Source: Adiantum capillus-veneris
Lineage: Eukaryota; Streptophyta; Polypodiopsida; Polypodiales; Pteridaceae
Direction of reading: 5' to 3'
Assembly: GCA_014529385.2 (NCBI GenBank)
Contig: CM043971.1
Location: 27,313,769-27,377,768, forward strand
Length of the DNA: 64,000 nucleotides
This document shows, one piece after another, positions 1 through 11,084 of the stretch (within the stretch, counting starts at the first letter, position 1; every line of letters begins with the position of its first letter). A program made the translations under genes and the position numbers. Under the pieces are notes generated by a model that was not told the DNA's origin, ran no database searches, and worked only from the letters and a program-made list of their open reading frames with translations.

Positions 1-66
1 TTTTGGAGGTTTTTTTCAAAACCCTGAAAGGACACTTTTATGTCCTGTTAGGTTACCAACCTAGTG
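1..66. mobile_element. End of a TTAA-flanked inverted-repeat DNA transposon (copy 1, truncated by window start)
   Basis: These bases are a near-perfect reverse complement of the left end of the element at 15640-16960, including the terminal CACTAGGTTGGTAA and a subterminal near-palindrome around GGACATAAAAGTGTCC. The element stops at base 66 and is followed by TTAA at 67-70. The paralogous empty site in the 3' LTR of the same retroelement (around 5760, TTCTTAAGGG) has only TTAA, so this is an insertion at a TTAA site inside the LTR. The rest of the copy lies outside the window. Confidence 0.8.
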
Positions 67-1212
67 TTAAGGGCCAAGCTTGTGGTGGGAACTAGGCCTA
101 TGGATGAGGGGCTTGAGGTGTCTAAAAGTCAAATATCCAATCCCTACAATGAGGGGGTGAGCATTACATGAGGGGGGATAAGAGAGAACACCCACACACT
201 CACACAAGGCATGCATGGTACAAAGAAAGAAAAAGGGACACTTGTCAAGCTCCTCCTCATGTTGCCCTCATGGTGTGCCTGAAGCCTATTGTTGTCCACC
301 CAAGGGGTCCAATAATAATTTAGGATATTTAATTAATTGATTTAGCATTTATCTAGCGCTATCTCTCAAAGGGGAAAGGGGGACGCTTGTCTCAAGGTTA
401 CCCTTGCTGCTTGTAATGCCTCCTGCTTATGATTGGCTAGGCTTGGAGGGGTCCAATGAGCTTCAAGCATGAGTTACAAGGGGAGGTCTACCCAATCAAG
501 CTAGGGGGTTGCTTAGGGGGTATACTCACCCACACACACTCACAAAAACTCTCATTGTGTGCTATGAAAAGTGCAAGAGCTCCCTCTCCTTCTCCAAGCA
601 AGTAGAGGTTGAGAGCCTACACCAACACTCTTGGCTATGGAGTGCAAATCCAACCAAGATCCATGCTTCAATGCTTAAGCTTTCCATATCCTTCTTCTTC
701 ATCACTATGATATTATGTATGCTAGCAACAAGAGTTGTGATAAGTGAGGAACTAATTCTTTCTCCTACAAAATGTTTCTTCTTCCTCTTCCCTACCCTCA
801 TTCCCTGCTAGCTCTCTCCACCTTCAAAGGTGTTTGAGGTCTTGGGATAGTTAAAGCTTTCTTTAAGTTTATGTTATGTTTGTGATGCATGAAGCTTTCC
901 ATCTTCATTGCATCACCTAGGTCACAATGAACACAAAGATTGTATTGTAACAAGTCTCTCTTAATGGGAGAAATCATAATACAAATGCCTATTGGAGGGG
1001 GGACTGGCTCCACATAAATCCGGTCCTCAACTGTTGTCATGTTCTCTAAATTCTCTCTCTTGCAAAAGTATTGTTCATGCCAAGTTAACTTATTGCTATG
1101 ATTATGTTGCTATCTTCAATTATGTTCACCCGCTATGCTCACAAAGTCATTTCTCAAAAGTACTCTCATTAATTTCCGCTACTCTCAAGCTAAATAGGCC
1201 AATTTTATTACA
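67..1212 (+). mobile_element. 5' LTR (right part) of chromovirus element A
   Basis: Bases 67-500 match 5762-6136 closely, and the segment ends in TTACA directly before a primer-binding site at 1214. Bases 850-1040 hold the block that is conserved, in the opposite orientation, near 6310-6460, 34680-34830 and 40300-40470 in the LTRs of related elements. The LTR start is outside the window because a DNA transposon interrupts it at base 66. I see no convincing gene here; short reading frames in the LTR are not conserved in an informative way. Confidence 0.8.
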
Positions 1213-1213
1213 T

Positions 1214-1225
1214 TGGTATCAGAGG
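1214..1225 (+). other. Primer-binding site of element A
   Basis: TGGTATCAGAGG directly follows the LTR end. It matches the complement of the 3' end of plant initiator-Met tRNA (TGGTATCAGAGC) except at the last base, the usual primer for Ty3/gypsy and Ty1/copia elements. Confidence 0.85.
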
Positions 1226-1626
1226 ATTTGGTTTTTCTTTTCTTGCTTAAGAAGAGAGGTCCTTAAGTAGCCTATAAATGGTTGATGTTGTTAATTATAT
1301 TAGGGTATGTAGAACTGGGATCTATTATCGGTTTTGTCGAGCCCACTATGTGGGGGATGGTGCACACCTCAGGAGCTTTGGACTTAATAATGGAGTCTTT
1401 TTAGACTTGCCTACGGCTTTACCATTATTGAGCCATAAGAAGTCTGAAAGGAGCTAGCCCTCGGTAACTCTGCTATGTTAGACCTACTCCTCTACTCTCT
1501 ATAACTAACCACTTCGAGCCGTGGGTTTAGATACTTAAGAGCCGATTTTCAAAGTCTAAGAGGAGTGGAAACTAAGGTTTTGAATTGCCAAAACATACAC
1601 TAAGTACATACATAAATTTTGTTAAC

Positions 1627-3091
1627 ATGGCTGACAAAAATAAAGAGAGTAGAATGAACATTGATAGCTTTGATTTTGCACATGAAGGTGCTAATGATGA
1701 TGCTCCCATGTTTGTGAATTATCTCATCACTAGGTTGCAGCAAGTTATGGGAAACCCTGCTTTGCAAGCCGAAGTTACTCAACAACTTCGTGCTTATGGA
1801 ATTTCCCTTCCTCTCCAAGAGGAGAGAGAGCTTAGGAGGCCTCTTGAAGAGACCCCCAAAAGAAGACTCTCTCCCATTTGAGAGGAGGAATCCAAAGAGA
1901 AAGAAAGCAATGAAAGTTTAAGTTCCTCTGAAGATGTGGCTCCACGAAGACGGCAGTCTAGACGATCGCCCACTCCTCCCAAGAGGAAAACATCAACACA
2001 TAGTCCTTCTCCTCATCAATCTGAAAGGCAAGAGAGGAAACAAAGGAAGAAAAGGGCTAGGAAGAGGTCACCCTCTTCTCCTTCTTCTTCACCTTCCTCC
2101 TCTTCTGCTGAAAGTTATGGCTATTCTCCTAGAGAATACAAGAGGGGAGGACATCGCAAATCATTTCTTGCATGGAAAAGGTCACAAAAGCTAAATAAGT
2201 TCAAGGAGGGAGGAAAGAGTATCTCTTTTCTCACCTATGATGACACCTTTGGTGCTACCAACAAAGTGTTGGCCTTCATCCAACAATTTGATGCGGCCTT
2301 CGGAGACGAGGGCTTCAGAGAGTCCTCCAAGCTACGCCATGTAGGTATGCACTTCCAAAAACCAGCTCATCAATGGTGTTCTAGCCTTCGTGGCAATGGT
2401 GAAGCCCCAAAGACATGGAAAACTCTACGAGTTTCCATCATGAAGCAATTCCTTGCAAGTGATGCAACGGACAAAGTTCTTACCAAATGGCGCAGCGTGA
2501 AGCTTCTCTCTCATGAGTCTATCTACAAGTACGTAGACAAGTTTTGGGATTTACATCTCAAAGCTATTGTCTTTTAAAAGATAGACTTTGCCAAGCAAAG
2601 GCAACAATTATGTGCATGGTTACCTGAAGAGATGGCCGAATACATCAACTCTCAACGGCCTGGTACTATTAGCAAAGTAATCCATCACACCATGGTTGCT
2701 TCATGCATCAATTTCCATCAAGGGGCTAGACGTAAAGTCAAGCCCATGGAAAACAAAGACAAAAATGATGCAAAGGGCAAAACCGATGTTCAAAATACTT
2801 CCCAAGTCACTTCCAACAACAACAACAACAACAACAACAATCGGTCCAAGGAGAAGGGAGTTTACAAAGGTAAAAACAAACTCTCTCGTGAAGAGCTTGA
2901 AGCTTTTCGCAAGGACCATAAGTGTTTCAAGTGTGGGGAGCAAGGACATGGCTATCGTTCTTGACCCAAGAAGAATACTTGCAATGAGACTCCTAGGGCT
3001 TCCACCATTGAAGCTCCAAAAGAGGATGCTCATTGCAAAGGAACATCACTTTCCTATGCTTGGGGAAAGGTAAGAGAGCATGATTCTCTGC
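1627..3091 (+). pseudogene. gag: Element A gag, interrupted by in-frame stops
   Basis: The frame starts at the ATG at 1627 (MADKNKES) and stays in one frame to about 3090, broken by stops at 1879-1881, 2575-2577 and 2962-2964. It encodes an acidic N-terminal part, a Ser/Arg-rich linker with PSSPSSSPSSSS, and a retrotransposon gag core (SFLTYDDTFGATNKVLAFIQ onward). An Asn run and a CCHC-type zinc knuckle beginning CFKCGEQGHGYRS follow; the expected last Cys is lost at the third stop. A close relative is at 38180-39686 on the minus strand. Gag would build the virus-like particle and bind element RNA. The stops make this copy unable to give full-length Gag unless they are read through. Confidence 0.85.
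2812..2841 (+). repeat. (AAC)n microsatellite in gag
   Basis: A run of AAC triplets inside gag encodes nine to ten Asn residues between the gag core and the zinc knuckle. The related gag at 38.2-39.7 kb lacks the run, so it expanded in this copy. Confidence 0.85.
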
Positions 3092-3092
3092 T

Positions 3093-3626
3093 TTGAACTT
3101 CATATCAATGGAGTTGGCCACCAAGTTGGGCATTCAAGATTTTGAGATGGGAGATATGGTAATAGCTGACGCAGCTTTCAAGGGACAACAATCCTCTGTT
3201 ACTCCGCTGATTGGGAAGTTGAGGCTTCATGTCCAAAGCTATGTCGACAAAGAAGACTTCTTCATCTCTCCTCTCCAACATGAGGATGCTATCCTAGGGG
3301 TGCCATGGTTTGATCGCATGGCTGCCAACATGAAGTTTCTTGAAAGGAGAATCTACTTCATCTGCAGAGGAAAGAACATGTATATAGATACTAGTGAGCG
3401 TGGTCGCACTATTCCACTTGTAAATCCTCTTTCTTTTGATAAGTCAATGAAGAGCTCAGTTTCTGCGTACATGATTTTTGTCAAAGAGTCTCTAAAAGAT
3501 AATGCGGTGTCTATAGCTACTCACAATGATCTATCATGTATAATAGATGAGTATGCTACTGACCTTGACTTTAGAGACATAATGTCACCACTTGCTTTGG
3601 GGAAGAAAGAGGAACCATTCACGTTG
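3093..3626 (+). pseudogene. Element A aspartic protease region
   Basis: This frame begins with NFISMELATKLGI, which is the segment right after the catalytic DSGA/DSGS loop of Ty3-type retropepsins, and continues with HEDAILGVPWFDRM, the usual C-terminal protease motif (LG-x-x-W). The catalytic Asp loop itself is not readable; the preceding bases (about 3075-3095) contain a stop and a frame change. The protease would cleave the polyprotein. The segment runs directly into the integrase zinc finger after a TAG at 3627, so reverse transcriptase and RNase H are absent. Confidence 0.7.
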
Positions 3627-4860
3627 TAGGATGGTTATCTTCTCCACGGAAATAGGCTATGTGTTACCCATTCCCTTTGTGAGAAGGATATGTATGAATC
3701 CCATGCTCTTCCTTATGTAGGGCATAGAGGTATTCAACCTACTCTCCGAGGAGTAGAGACGTACTTCTATTGGCCTACCATGAAAGTGGACATACAAGAG
3801 TATGTTTCAAAATGTGTAGTATGCCAAAAGACCAAGTATGATAGAGGGAAGCAACCTGGATTACTCCAGCCATTTCCTATCCCAAATTCACCATGGGAGA
3901 GTATATCCATGGATTTCATCTTTGGATTACCCAAGTCTATCCATGGGAATACAGGAATATGGACAATAGTTGACAAGTTTAGCAAGCAAGCACATTTTAT
4001 TCCTGTCAAAAAAACTATTAAGGCACATCAAATGGCAACTCTCTTCATATCTCAGATTTTCAAGCACCATGGATTACCCACATCCATTGTGTTAGATAGA
4101 GATCCTAGAATGACCGTAATTTTTGGAAAGGTCTCTTTGAAAATCTAGGAACAAGATTGAATTTGTCTTCGGCCTATCACCCACAAACGGATGGCCAAAG
4201 TGAGATAGCCAATCTTATGATACTCGATCTACTCAAGACTTATGTTACCGAAGTAGATCAATGCTCACAATGGGAAAAGTACCTACCTCTTGGAGAGTAT
4301 TCCTACAATAATACTGTACATACTTCTACGGGAAAAGCACCTTTTGAGATCATTGAGGGAAGACCTAAAAGTCTCTTGCTACTCAAAGTACATGGGAAGA
4401 TCTTTGTTGCCGATGAGTATAGCTGTGACCTACAAGAATCTAAAAGATTAAGGAGGCTATATCCATCTCTCAAAAAAGGCAAAAAGTTGTTGTTGATAAG
4501 CATAGAAGAGCCTTAATGTTCAAAGAAAATGATTGGGTCTTACTCAAGTTTCCTAAGGCTCGATTAAGGCAAACAACGGGCAAAAATCCTACGGGCCATG
4601 AAAAGTATTATGCTAAACTAGCAAAAGGATAATATGGTCCTTTCCAAATCTTGAAGCCCGTGAATGAGTTGGCTTATCAACTCAAGTTTCCCAACCATTG
4701 GCTCATACCAAATTCCTTTCATGTAAGCCTACTTAAACCTTACAAAGGAGAGCCACTAGCTCAACCAATTATTGAAGACCCTCCCAAAGTTGAAGACCAA
4801 GAAGAGGTGCTACAACCCGAAGCTATCCTTCCGAATGAAGACAAGGTACTATGACATGGT
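3627..4860 (+). pseudogene. Element A integrase, frameshifted
   Basis: After a TAG at 3627 (most simply a CAG codon changed by C to T) the frame encodes the H2C2 zinc-binding domain (HALPYVGHRG ... CVVCQKTK), then the DDE core. Core residues are SMDFIFGLP, LDRDPR and the DGQSEIAN box. A one-base frameshift lies near 4116-4130, a second near 4410-4450, and a stop at about 4630 interrupts the C-terminal part. That part (PFQILKPVNELAYQLKFP ... [11 protein letters not shown]) is the usual chromovirus integrase tail. Integrase would insert the cDNA into chromatin. The homologous tail in element B (8051-8458, minus) is better preserved. Confidence 0.85.
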
Positions 4861-4986
4861 AAGATTATCAGACAGTATCTTATTAAGTTCAAAAATTATC
4901 ATTTTGAAGATGCTAGATGGATGCAAGGAATACAACTTAAGGATAGTATGAACCTTGTCAATGCTTACAATGCTACATTAGAGTAA
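4861..4986 (+). pseudogene. Element A chromodomain-like C-terminus
   Basis: Downstream of a stop at about 4852, the translation QYLIKFKNYHFEDARW matches the chromodomain core (YLVKWKGY-x-x-E-x-x-TW). The reading frame ends with TAA at 4984-4986. Chromodomains target chromovirus integration to particular chromatin. Together with the integrase tail this places element A in the chromovirus branch of Ty3/gypsy. Confidence 0.65.
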
Positions 4987-5373
4987 GAAAATGTACAAAT
5001 TTCTTTTAAATGACTCATGTTTTTGTCGTATAAGACTAGTCCTCTTTCTAATTGTGCACAAATTTAACTAGTATGCATGCTTAGAATCATGTTTGTGATG
5101 ATGATGTCTCTCAAACAACAAGTAGAATTTGTCACTCTACCTTGGGATAATGAAATGGACTAAAGAGCAGACATTCTTGCGACAGCTATGTCTCCCAAGC
5201 ACCAAATGGATTATTCATCCATCTTGGAAAGATATCGTAGGGTAAAAAGGGATCCTCTACCCGCTAAGTAAAATTGACTATTGACTAATATAATATATCT
5301 AATATCTAACCAACCCAAATGATTTTCTTATATTAAATTGATCACTTAATGTGGGAGAATAAACGGGAACAAG
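4987..5373 (+). other. 3' untranslated region and polypurine tract of element A
   Basis: No coding content. Bases 5195-5275 are similar to the untranslated region of element B read on the other strand (about 7765-7860). The purine-rich stretch GTGGGAGAATAAACGGGAA just before 5374 is the likely polypurine tract. Confidence 0.5.
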
Positions 5374-6136
5374 TGTTAAGATATAGACATGTGCTTATAG
5401 ATCTATCTCAATACAGGTCCAATGGTAAAGGGGCCCAAATGAGATATGGTCTATCAAAGAGCAATGCTAACCAATGGAGCATAAGACCTTAGGGTTAGCT
5501 TCATTGAAGACCTCCAATAATGTGTGTAAAAGTCCTTTGACCTTAGGTAAGCTAGGACTGAGCTTGAGGCTGGAACCCGACCCAGCTCGAGGTGCTAGTC
5601 CTGCTTGTCATGCTTGATGACTGAAGTGCTTGAGGTGCTTGATGATTGAGGTGCTTGAGATGATTGAGGTGCTTGAGATGCTTGAGGTGCTTGATGATTG
5701 AGATGCTTGAGGTGCTAGAGTTTCACTTGAGGTGAGAACCTAGCCCAAGCTTAAAGTTCTTAAGGGCCAAGCTTGTGGTGGGAACTGGGCTTATGGATGA
5801 GGGTCTTGAGGTGTCTAAAAGTCAAATATCCAATCCCTACAAGGAGGGGGCGAGCACTACATGAGGGGGGGTGAGAGAGAACACCCACACACTCACACAA
5901 GGCATGCATGGTACAAAGAAAGCAAAAGGGACACTTGTCAAGTTCCTCCTCATGTTGCCCTCATGGTGTGCCTAAAGCCTATTGGTTGGCCACCCAAGGG
6001 GTCCAATAATAATTTAGGAGATTTAATTAATTGATTTAGCATTTATCTAGACCTCTCTCTCAAAGGGTAAAGGGGGACACTTGTCTCAAGGCTACCCTTA
6101 CTGCTTGTAATGCCTCCTGCTTATGATTGGCTAGGC
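5374..6136 (+). mobile_element. 3' LTR of element A, truncated
   Basis: Begins TGTTAAGATATAG after the purine tract and matches the 5' LTR from 5762 onward. It breaks off at about 6136 (CTAGG/CCTAA), where sequence changes abruptly to the end of a minus-strand LTR. The full LTR would be about 1.5 kb, judging from the two partial copies. It contains a short minisatellite at 5605-5715. Confidence 0.75.
5605..5715 (+). repeat. TGCTTGAGG-type minisatellite in the LTR
   Basis: About eight imperfect repeats of an 11-13-bp unit built on TGCTTGAGGTGCTTGATGATT. It lies in the U3 part of the 3' LTR, so copy number could differ between element copies. Confidence 0.75.
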
Positions 6137-7593
6137 CTAATAACTTGTGTGTAGCGGAAAATAGCATGAACATAGTGGGCATTTCATTAGAAGAGTTTCC
6201 TAATGAGAATAACAAGAGTGCTTGGGTGGAGAGAGAGCAACAAAAAGCATAAAACCTAGTTAGATAGCATGAACAATACCTTCAAAAGAGAGAGAAATTA
6301 AGCTATTGACAACAGTTGAGAACCGGATTTGCATGGAGCCGGTCCCCCCTCCAAAAGGCTTTGTATTATGGGTTCTCCCATCAAGATAGACATTGTACAA
6401 TACAATTCTTTGTGTTCCTTCAAGACTAGCTAGTGCAATGAAGATGGAAACTTCATGCACCTAGCAAAACACTTATCAAACACAACATCAATTCCCTCAC
6501 GGTCTCAGACCCAAGACTTCACACACCATGAGAGATGGTGAGAGCTAGCAAGGTATGAGAGTAGATTGAGAGGAAGAAGGAGTAGTACTACGAGAAAGAA
6601 GTATTTCTCCTCACATAATCACTCTTAATAGCATAGCTTAGTTTAGTAATTAGCATGGTAGAGAAGATGAGCATGCATTGAAGCTTGGCTCTTGGTTGGA
6701 TTTGCATCCACATGCCAAGAGTGTGTTGATGTAGGCTTCTATCTCACAAGCTTGGAGTAGGTGATGAGCTCTCCATTAAAGCTTGGGAGGAGACAGAGTG
6801 TTCTTCCTTCACACATGGTCAAGTGTGAGTGTGTGTGTGTTAATGCCAAGCAAAAATCAGCCCCCCCTCTCTGTTTGGCGAGCCCTTGATGCTATCTTGG
6901 TCTGGCTTTTGCCTCATTGGACCTCCCTAAGTCAAGCCAATGGAGATTAAGCAACATAAGTGATAGCCTTCTGACATGTGTCCCCCTTTCCCTTTTTGTG
7001 AGAGCTCTAGGTAATTTAATAATTTAACTAAACTCTCATTGGACCTCTTTACCTCCTAGGCAATAGGAATCAGGCAAGCCATTGGGCTGCTGAATGCTCA
7101 TTGGACCCTTTGGGAGACTGCCCAATAGCCTTCTAGAGAGCTTAATAATCATTGGTTCTTTTATTAAGTGTTTTTAAATTAATTAAACTAGATTTAATCT
7201 AGCCTAATTCTCATTGGTCCACCTCCAAGGCCATCCAATAGAAATTGGGTACACCTTGTGGGCATCTGGGCTAGGGAGCTGACATGTGTCCCTCTTTCCC
7301 CTTGTGTACCAAGAGAGCTTGTGTGTGTGTGTGTGGGTTTCTCTCTCATCCCCTACTAAATGGGATCGCCCCCTCCTTTGTAGGCCTTGATGAAGACTTT
7401 TTGTACATACACTAAGCATCCAATTCCCTTAAGGTTGACCTTAGGACACAACCTTTGAATTTTGGAACCTTAGCATTTTGGAAGTCTTAATGGGATGAAC
7501 CTTAGGGTCTTTTTAGCCCATTGTTGCACATGGCTCTTTTGCAGATGGCCCCCCCTTTGGATCCCTACAGTGGCCGGTCTGCCAACTTAACCA
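6137..7593 (-). mobile_element. 3' LTR of chromovirus element B
   Basis: On the minus strand this starts near TGGTTAAGTTGG (7593) and ends ...GTTATTAGGCC at the junction with element A. It is the same LTR type as 34481-35174 and 40104-40505, which end in TTAAATGTTACA; here the final 14 or so bases are missing. A purine-rich tract (AGGGGAGAAAAAG on the minus strand) lies just outside the right edge. The (GT)n tract near 6830 and the GTGTGTGTG tract at 7320 are inside it. Confidence 0.7.
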
Positions 7594-8050
7594 ATATTCT
7601 AGCTTTTTCTCCCCTGGCACTTCCCCATATTAAATGATCAGTTTAACATGGGAAAATCATTTAGGAGAATTAGATATTGATTATTATGATATTACCTCTC
7701 TCTTGAAATCATAGTCGTCCTTGACTATGGTGTAGAGAAGATAAAGCATATTCATGAGTCCTTTTCTTAGCGGGTAGAGGATCCCTATGTTACCCTACGA
7801 CATCATTCCACAATGGATGACTAGTCCATTTGGTGCTTGAGATCCTGAAGCTGCCGCAAGCATGTCTCCACATTGGTCCTATCAATCTTCCATAGTAGAG
7901 GGACAAGCTCTACCTGGTGTTCGGGAGACATCGTCTCTGCAAACTTGATCCGAAGTATGCATACTTCTTAACATTTGTGCACAAATTAACAAAAAGAGAG
8001 TCTTATAAGACAAAAAGAAACTTTGTTTATTTAAACATTTGTACATTTGC
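7594..8050 (-). other. 3' untranslated region of element B
   Basis: No coding content. It lies between the chromodomain stop and the 3' LTR of element B, with parts matching 4987-5370 of element A in inverse orientation. Confidence 0.55.
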
Positions 8051-8458
8051 CTACTCTAGGGAAGCATTGTAAGCATTGACAAGGTTTAGGCTATCCTTTA
8101 ACTGTATGCCTTGCATCCATCTAGCATCTTCAAAAGGATAGTTTTTAAACTTAATAAGATACCGTCGGATAATCTTACCGCCTCTCAATACCTTGTCTTC
8201 ATGTCGGAGAATACACTCGGGCTACAGCACCTCTTCTTGGTCCTCGATCTCCGGTGGGTCTTTAGTAGTTGGTTCTTCAGGTGGCTCTCCTTTGTAAGGC
8301 TTTAATAGGCTCACATGGAAAGCGTTGTGTATGAGCCAATGATTGGGCAACTTGAGTTGATAGGCCATCTCATTGATTGGCCTAAGAATCTGAAAGGGAC
8401 CATAGTACCTTTTTGCTAGTTTAGCATAGTACTTTTGGTGTCCCGTAGGCTTGTTTTT
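8051..8458 (-). pseudogene. Element B integrase tail and chromodomain (5'-truncated)
   Basis: Minus-strand translation gives the integrase C-terminal module ([32 protein letters not shown]), then a linker and a chromodomain core (RRYLIKFKNYPFEDARW), ending in LVNAYNASLE and a stop at 8051-8053. One internal TAG interrupts it, explained by CAG to TAG. It is the reverse-oriented homologue of 4580-4986. Upstream coding sequence is cut off at 8458, so this is the 3' fragment of an element whose 3' LTR is 6137-7593. Confidence 0.8.
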
Positions 8459-9446
8459 ATAATAACTTGGTCAAACGAACTTAGAACATAGAATTCCAGG
8501 TACTCAAAACGATGGGAATTGGTCTGGTCTACAAGGTAGCGTAGACAGAATTGCGAAAAACGTCTTTCTTTGACTGAAAACGCAACTTTTAGTTTGCCAC
8601 TCATAAAAACCCTATTTTTGGGTTCCCACTACTTTTTCACCTTATTTTAAGCCTACCCATGCATTTTAAGCTAAAACACATAAATATTAAACATTGATAT
8701 TAATAAGAATCTCACTTTTAACCACGTTTTTATTATACTATTCATAGACAGACTATCTCTTATTCATTAATCTTTATGAAAAATGACTTTAGTGTATTAT
8801 TTAAAAAGAAGAGAATATATTTTCTCTCTTAATATCTTAAACTCATTCATATAAGCTCTATCTAATAGACTATTCAACAATCTTTCAAATCGTGCTAAAC
8901 GAAAGATATGACCTACTACATTCTTTTCGACTTTAAGAACTTCAAAAATTAGTCCTATTACAGAAGTTTTTGAAACCTCATGCTATCCTACTTCACGTCA
9001 GGCTTTACAAAAATATTCCAAAAAGTACGTAGTGCGGCTAGGAAAGCGTTGGGCCTCTGATTGTGAGAATTTGTAGCAAAATCAAGCAAGACATAGATTA
9101 TTTGAAGCTAAAAATAGACTAAAAAAGAACAAAACTCCATCCATGAAAGGTCCACTTTGAAAAAGAACCAAGATAAACTCAAAACTTTTGTGTGTGTGAA
9201 GATTAGGTGTAACCTCCCTCCCAATTACACAAATGTAGCTCTTTTTCGACTTGTTAAAAACCCTAAATTGATGCTTTGATTCTTTGTCGTGACTATTTTA
9301 TGGAAGCTTCAGAACTTCATTGGAGAAGCTCAAGTAGTTATTGGATGAGGGAAAAACCTAATTGGATGCCTCATAGCCTCGAACATGTAGTGGAAGAAGC
9401 ACATGATTGTACTAGCACATTGGATTGTAATGGTTATATCTCCTTC
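8459..9446. other. Unassigned AT-rich sequence
   Basis: Nothing recognisable: no long frame, no splice-bounded exon, no terminal repeats that I can see. It is the left flank of the family-1 element and continues after it at 19755. Confidence 0.4.
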
Positions 9447-9451
9447 CTTAT
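9447..9451. repeat. Target-site duplication CTTAT (left)
   Basis: CTTAT immediately precedes the LTR at 9452 and is repeated exactly at 19750-19754 after the second LTR, fixing the outer limits of the family-1 element. Confidence 0.9.
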
Positions 9452-9591
9452 TGTTGAGAGAGAAAGAGAGCACAGAAATAGAACCCTAAAGTGTGTAGAA
9501 TACACACATGAGATGATGTATATATAGAGGGGACCTAGGTGCTATATATAGAGAAGACATATATTGAGTAGCTTCACATATAAGCTCAACA
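9452..9591 (-). repeat. Family-1 LTR (3')
   Basis: TGTTGAG...CTCAACA, 140 bp. Related copies: 19608-19749, 21373-21485, 49996-50197, 52145-52286. It contains a TATA-like TATATAGAGAAG stretch. Confidence 0.9.
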
Positions 9592-9670
9592 CCCCCCCTC
9601 AAATAAGGGTCCCTAACTAAAAACCCTTGGGGGATCAAGGGAAAAATCCACAGCTCTATATACACCCACC
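9592..9670 (-). promoter_or_regulatory. Polypurine tract and conserved pre-LTR block
   Basis: On the minus strand this reads as a GGGTTTTT / CCCAAGGG-rich block ending in TTTGAGGGGGGG right before the LTR. The same block precedes the LTRs at 21373, 22301 (minus), 30057 (copia), 36878 (minus) and 52145. The terminal purine run is the likely plus-strand primer. Confidence 0.75.
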
Positions 9671-10095
9671 GTTATATTATAAAAATCATTGACTGTAAAA
9701 ATTCTCATGAGGAGCTACATCACTCCTTTTACAATGAATATTTTATGAGGAGCTACATCACTCCTTCTACAAAACAAATGTTTTATGAGGAGTTACATCA
9801 CTCCTATCCTATCAAATACAATAATGAATACAAAGGTTCAATAAAGAGGTGTAAAGACTATCGATTAGCTCCTAATCAATCAGAAGTATCTCCGTGAATC
9901 TGTTGTCTAGCTTGTCATCAATGTGTCATCACCAAACATATCTTCATAAATCTTTTATTGTCACCAAGTTTGTCTTCATGAAATCAATTCTTTGATCTTT
10001 CCTACATAGATCATAGACTCTAAAAAAAAAAAAGCATAGTCATGATTTTTTTTAGCATCGTTAGTGAAATAATTAGGTTCACAATTCCATAAGAG

Positions 10096-10116
10096 ATGGT
10101 TCGCGATGCCACTCTT
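10096..10116 (-). other. Conserved GGTTCGCGA motif in non-autonomous elements
   Basis: GAGATGGTTCGCGATGCC occurs here. Near-identical blocks are at about 22830-22850 and 37388-37408 (family 2) and, inverted, at about 51592-51612 (second family-1 copy, GGTTCGCAACGCC). It is one of few internal segments shared by both families. Confidence 0.7.
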
Positions 10117-10254
10117 TTGACAACATATATACGCACGACTACATATGTGTACATAAAATATGAATGTAAAAGTACAAGATGCGTAATTACGTGATGAAAA
10201 TGACATGTGTGTATACTACATAAAACGATCTTTATCAACGTAGTGATATCAACA

Positions 10255-10680
10255 AAACATCATCATTGTATCAATAAAAATGAATAAATCATCATGGTAT
10301 CATCGAGAATAACCATGGTATCAATAAAATAACATCATGTTATCACCGAGAATAATCATTGTATCAATGAAACAACATCATGGTATCACCAAGAATAACC
10401 ATTGTATCAATGAAATAACGTCATGCTATCACCGAGAATAACCATTGTATCAACAAAAAAACATCATGGTATCACCGAGAATAGCCATGGTATCAACGAA
10501 ACAACATCATGGTATCACCGAGAATAACCATGGTATCAATGAAATAATATCATGGTATCACCAAGAATAACCATGGTATCAACAAAATATCATCATGGTA
10601 TCAACGAAAATCACCATGATCAAAGTACTAGCAAAACATCATCATGATACCATAAAAATCACTATGGTATCAACGAGAGA
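10255..10680 (-). repeat. Internal tandem repeat of family 1 (about 43-bp unit)
   Basis: About ten imperfect copies of a 43-bp unit made of two half-units, ATGGTATCACCGAGAATAAC and ATGGTATCAACGAAACAAC. The element's sense strand is minus, so the RNA would carry many copies of TGATACCA. The same array, longer, is at 50740-51440. Confidence 0.9.
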
Positions 10681-10942
10681 TTATCAATAAAATTAAACTA
10701 TATCTTTTGAAGAATATTTATACCAGAATCAATGAGCGAATATATCATATAACAAAATATCATATACCATCAGTAGCTCGACGAAATTTGGAGGATCATC
10801 AACGGCTCGCTTGAATCAAAATGATATTCATGACAGATATCCATGAACAGATCTATAGACATTTGATATCTGGAAATTTAAGTATCCAAGAACAAATCAT
10901 CAGTAAATATCTCAGAATGTATTAAACAACTTGAAATAGTAT

Positions 10943-11065
10943 TGAAAGGGCGGTGGTAATGCGTGTGCTAGTCTCCACCCAACCGTGCTATCTTACAGCC
11001 TCCCCCTAGCGTACACATTGTCTGGTCGTGCTAGTGGCCTTGCCCATAGGACCCATGTCCTTACA
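10943..11065 (-). repeat. 123-bp LTR (3')
   Basis: It starts TG and ends CA, with left flank AGTAT. It differs from the 18031-18153 copy at roughly ten positions, so the insertion is not recent. Confidence 0.9.
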
Positions 11066-11084
11066 TAACCCCCCCCCCCAACCC

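Noticed and set aside
10255-10680. CRISPR-like array
   Set aside because: Units are contiguous imperfect tandem repeats without unique spacers, in a plant retroelement.
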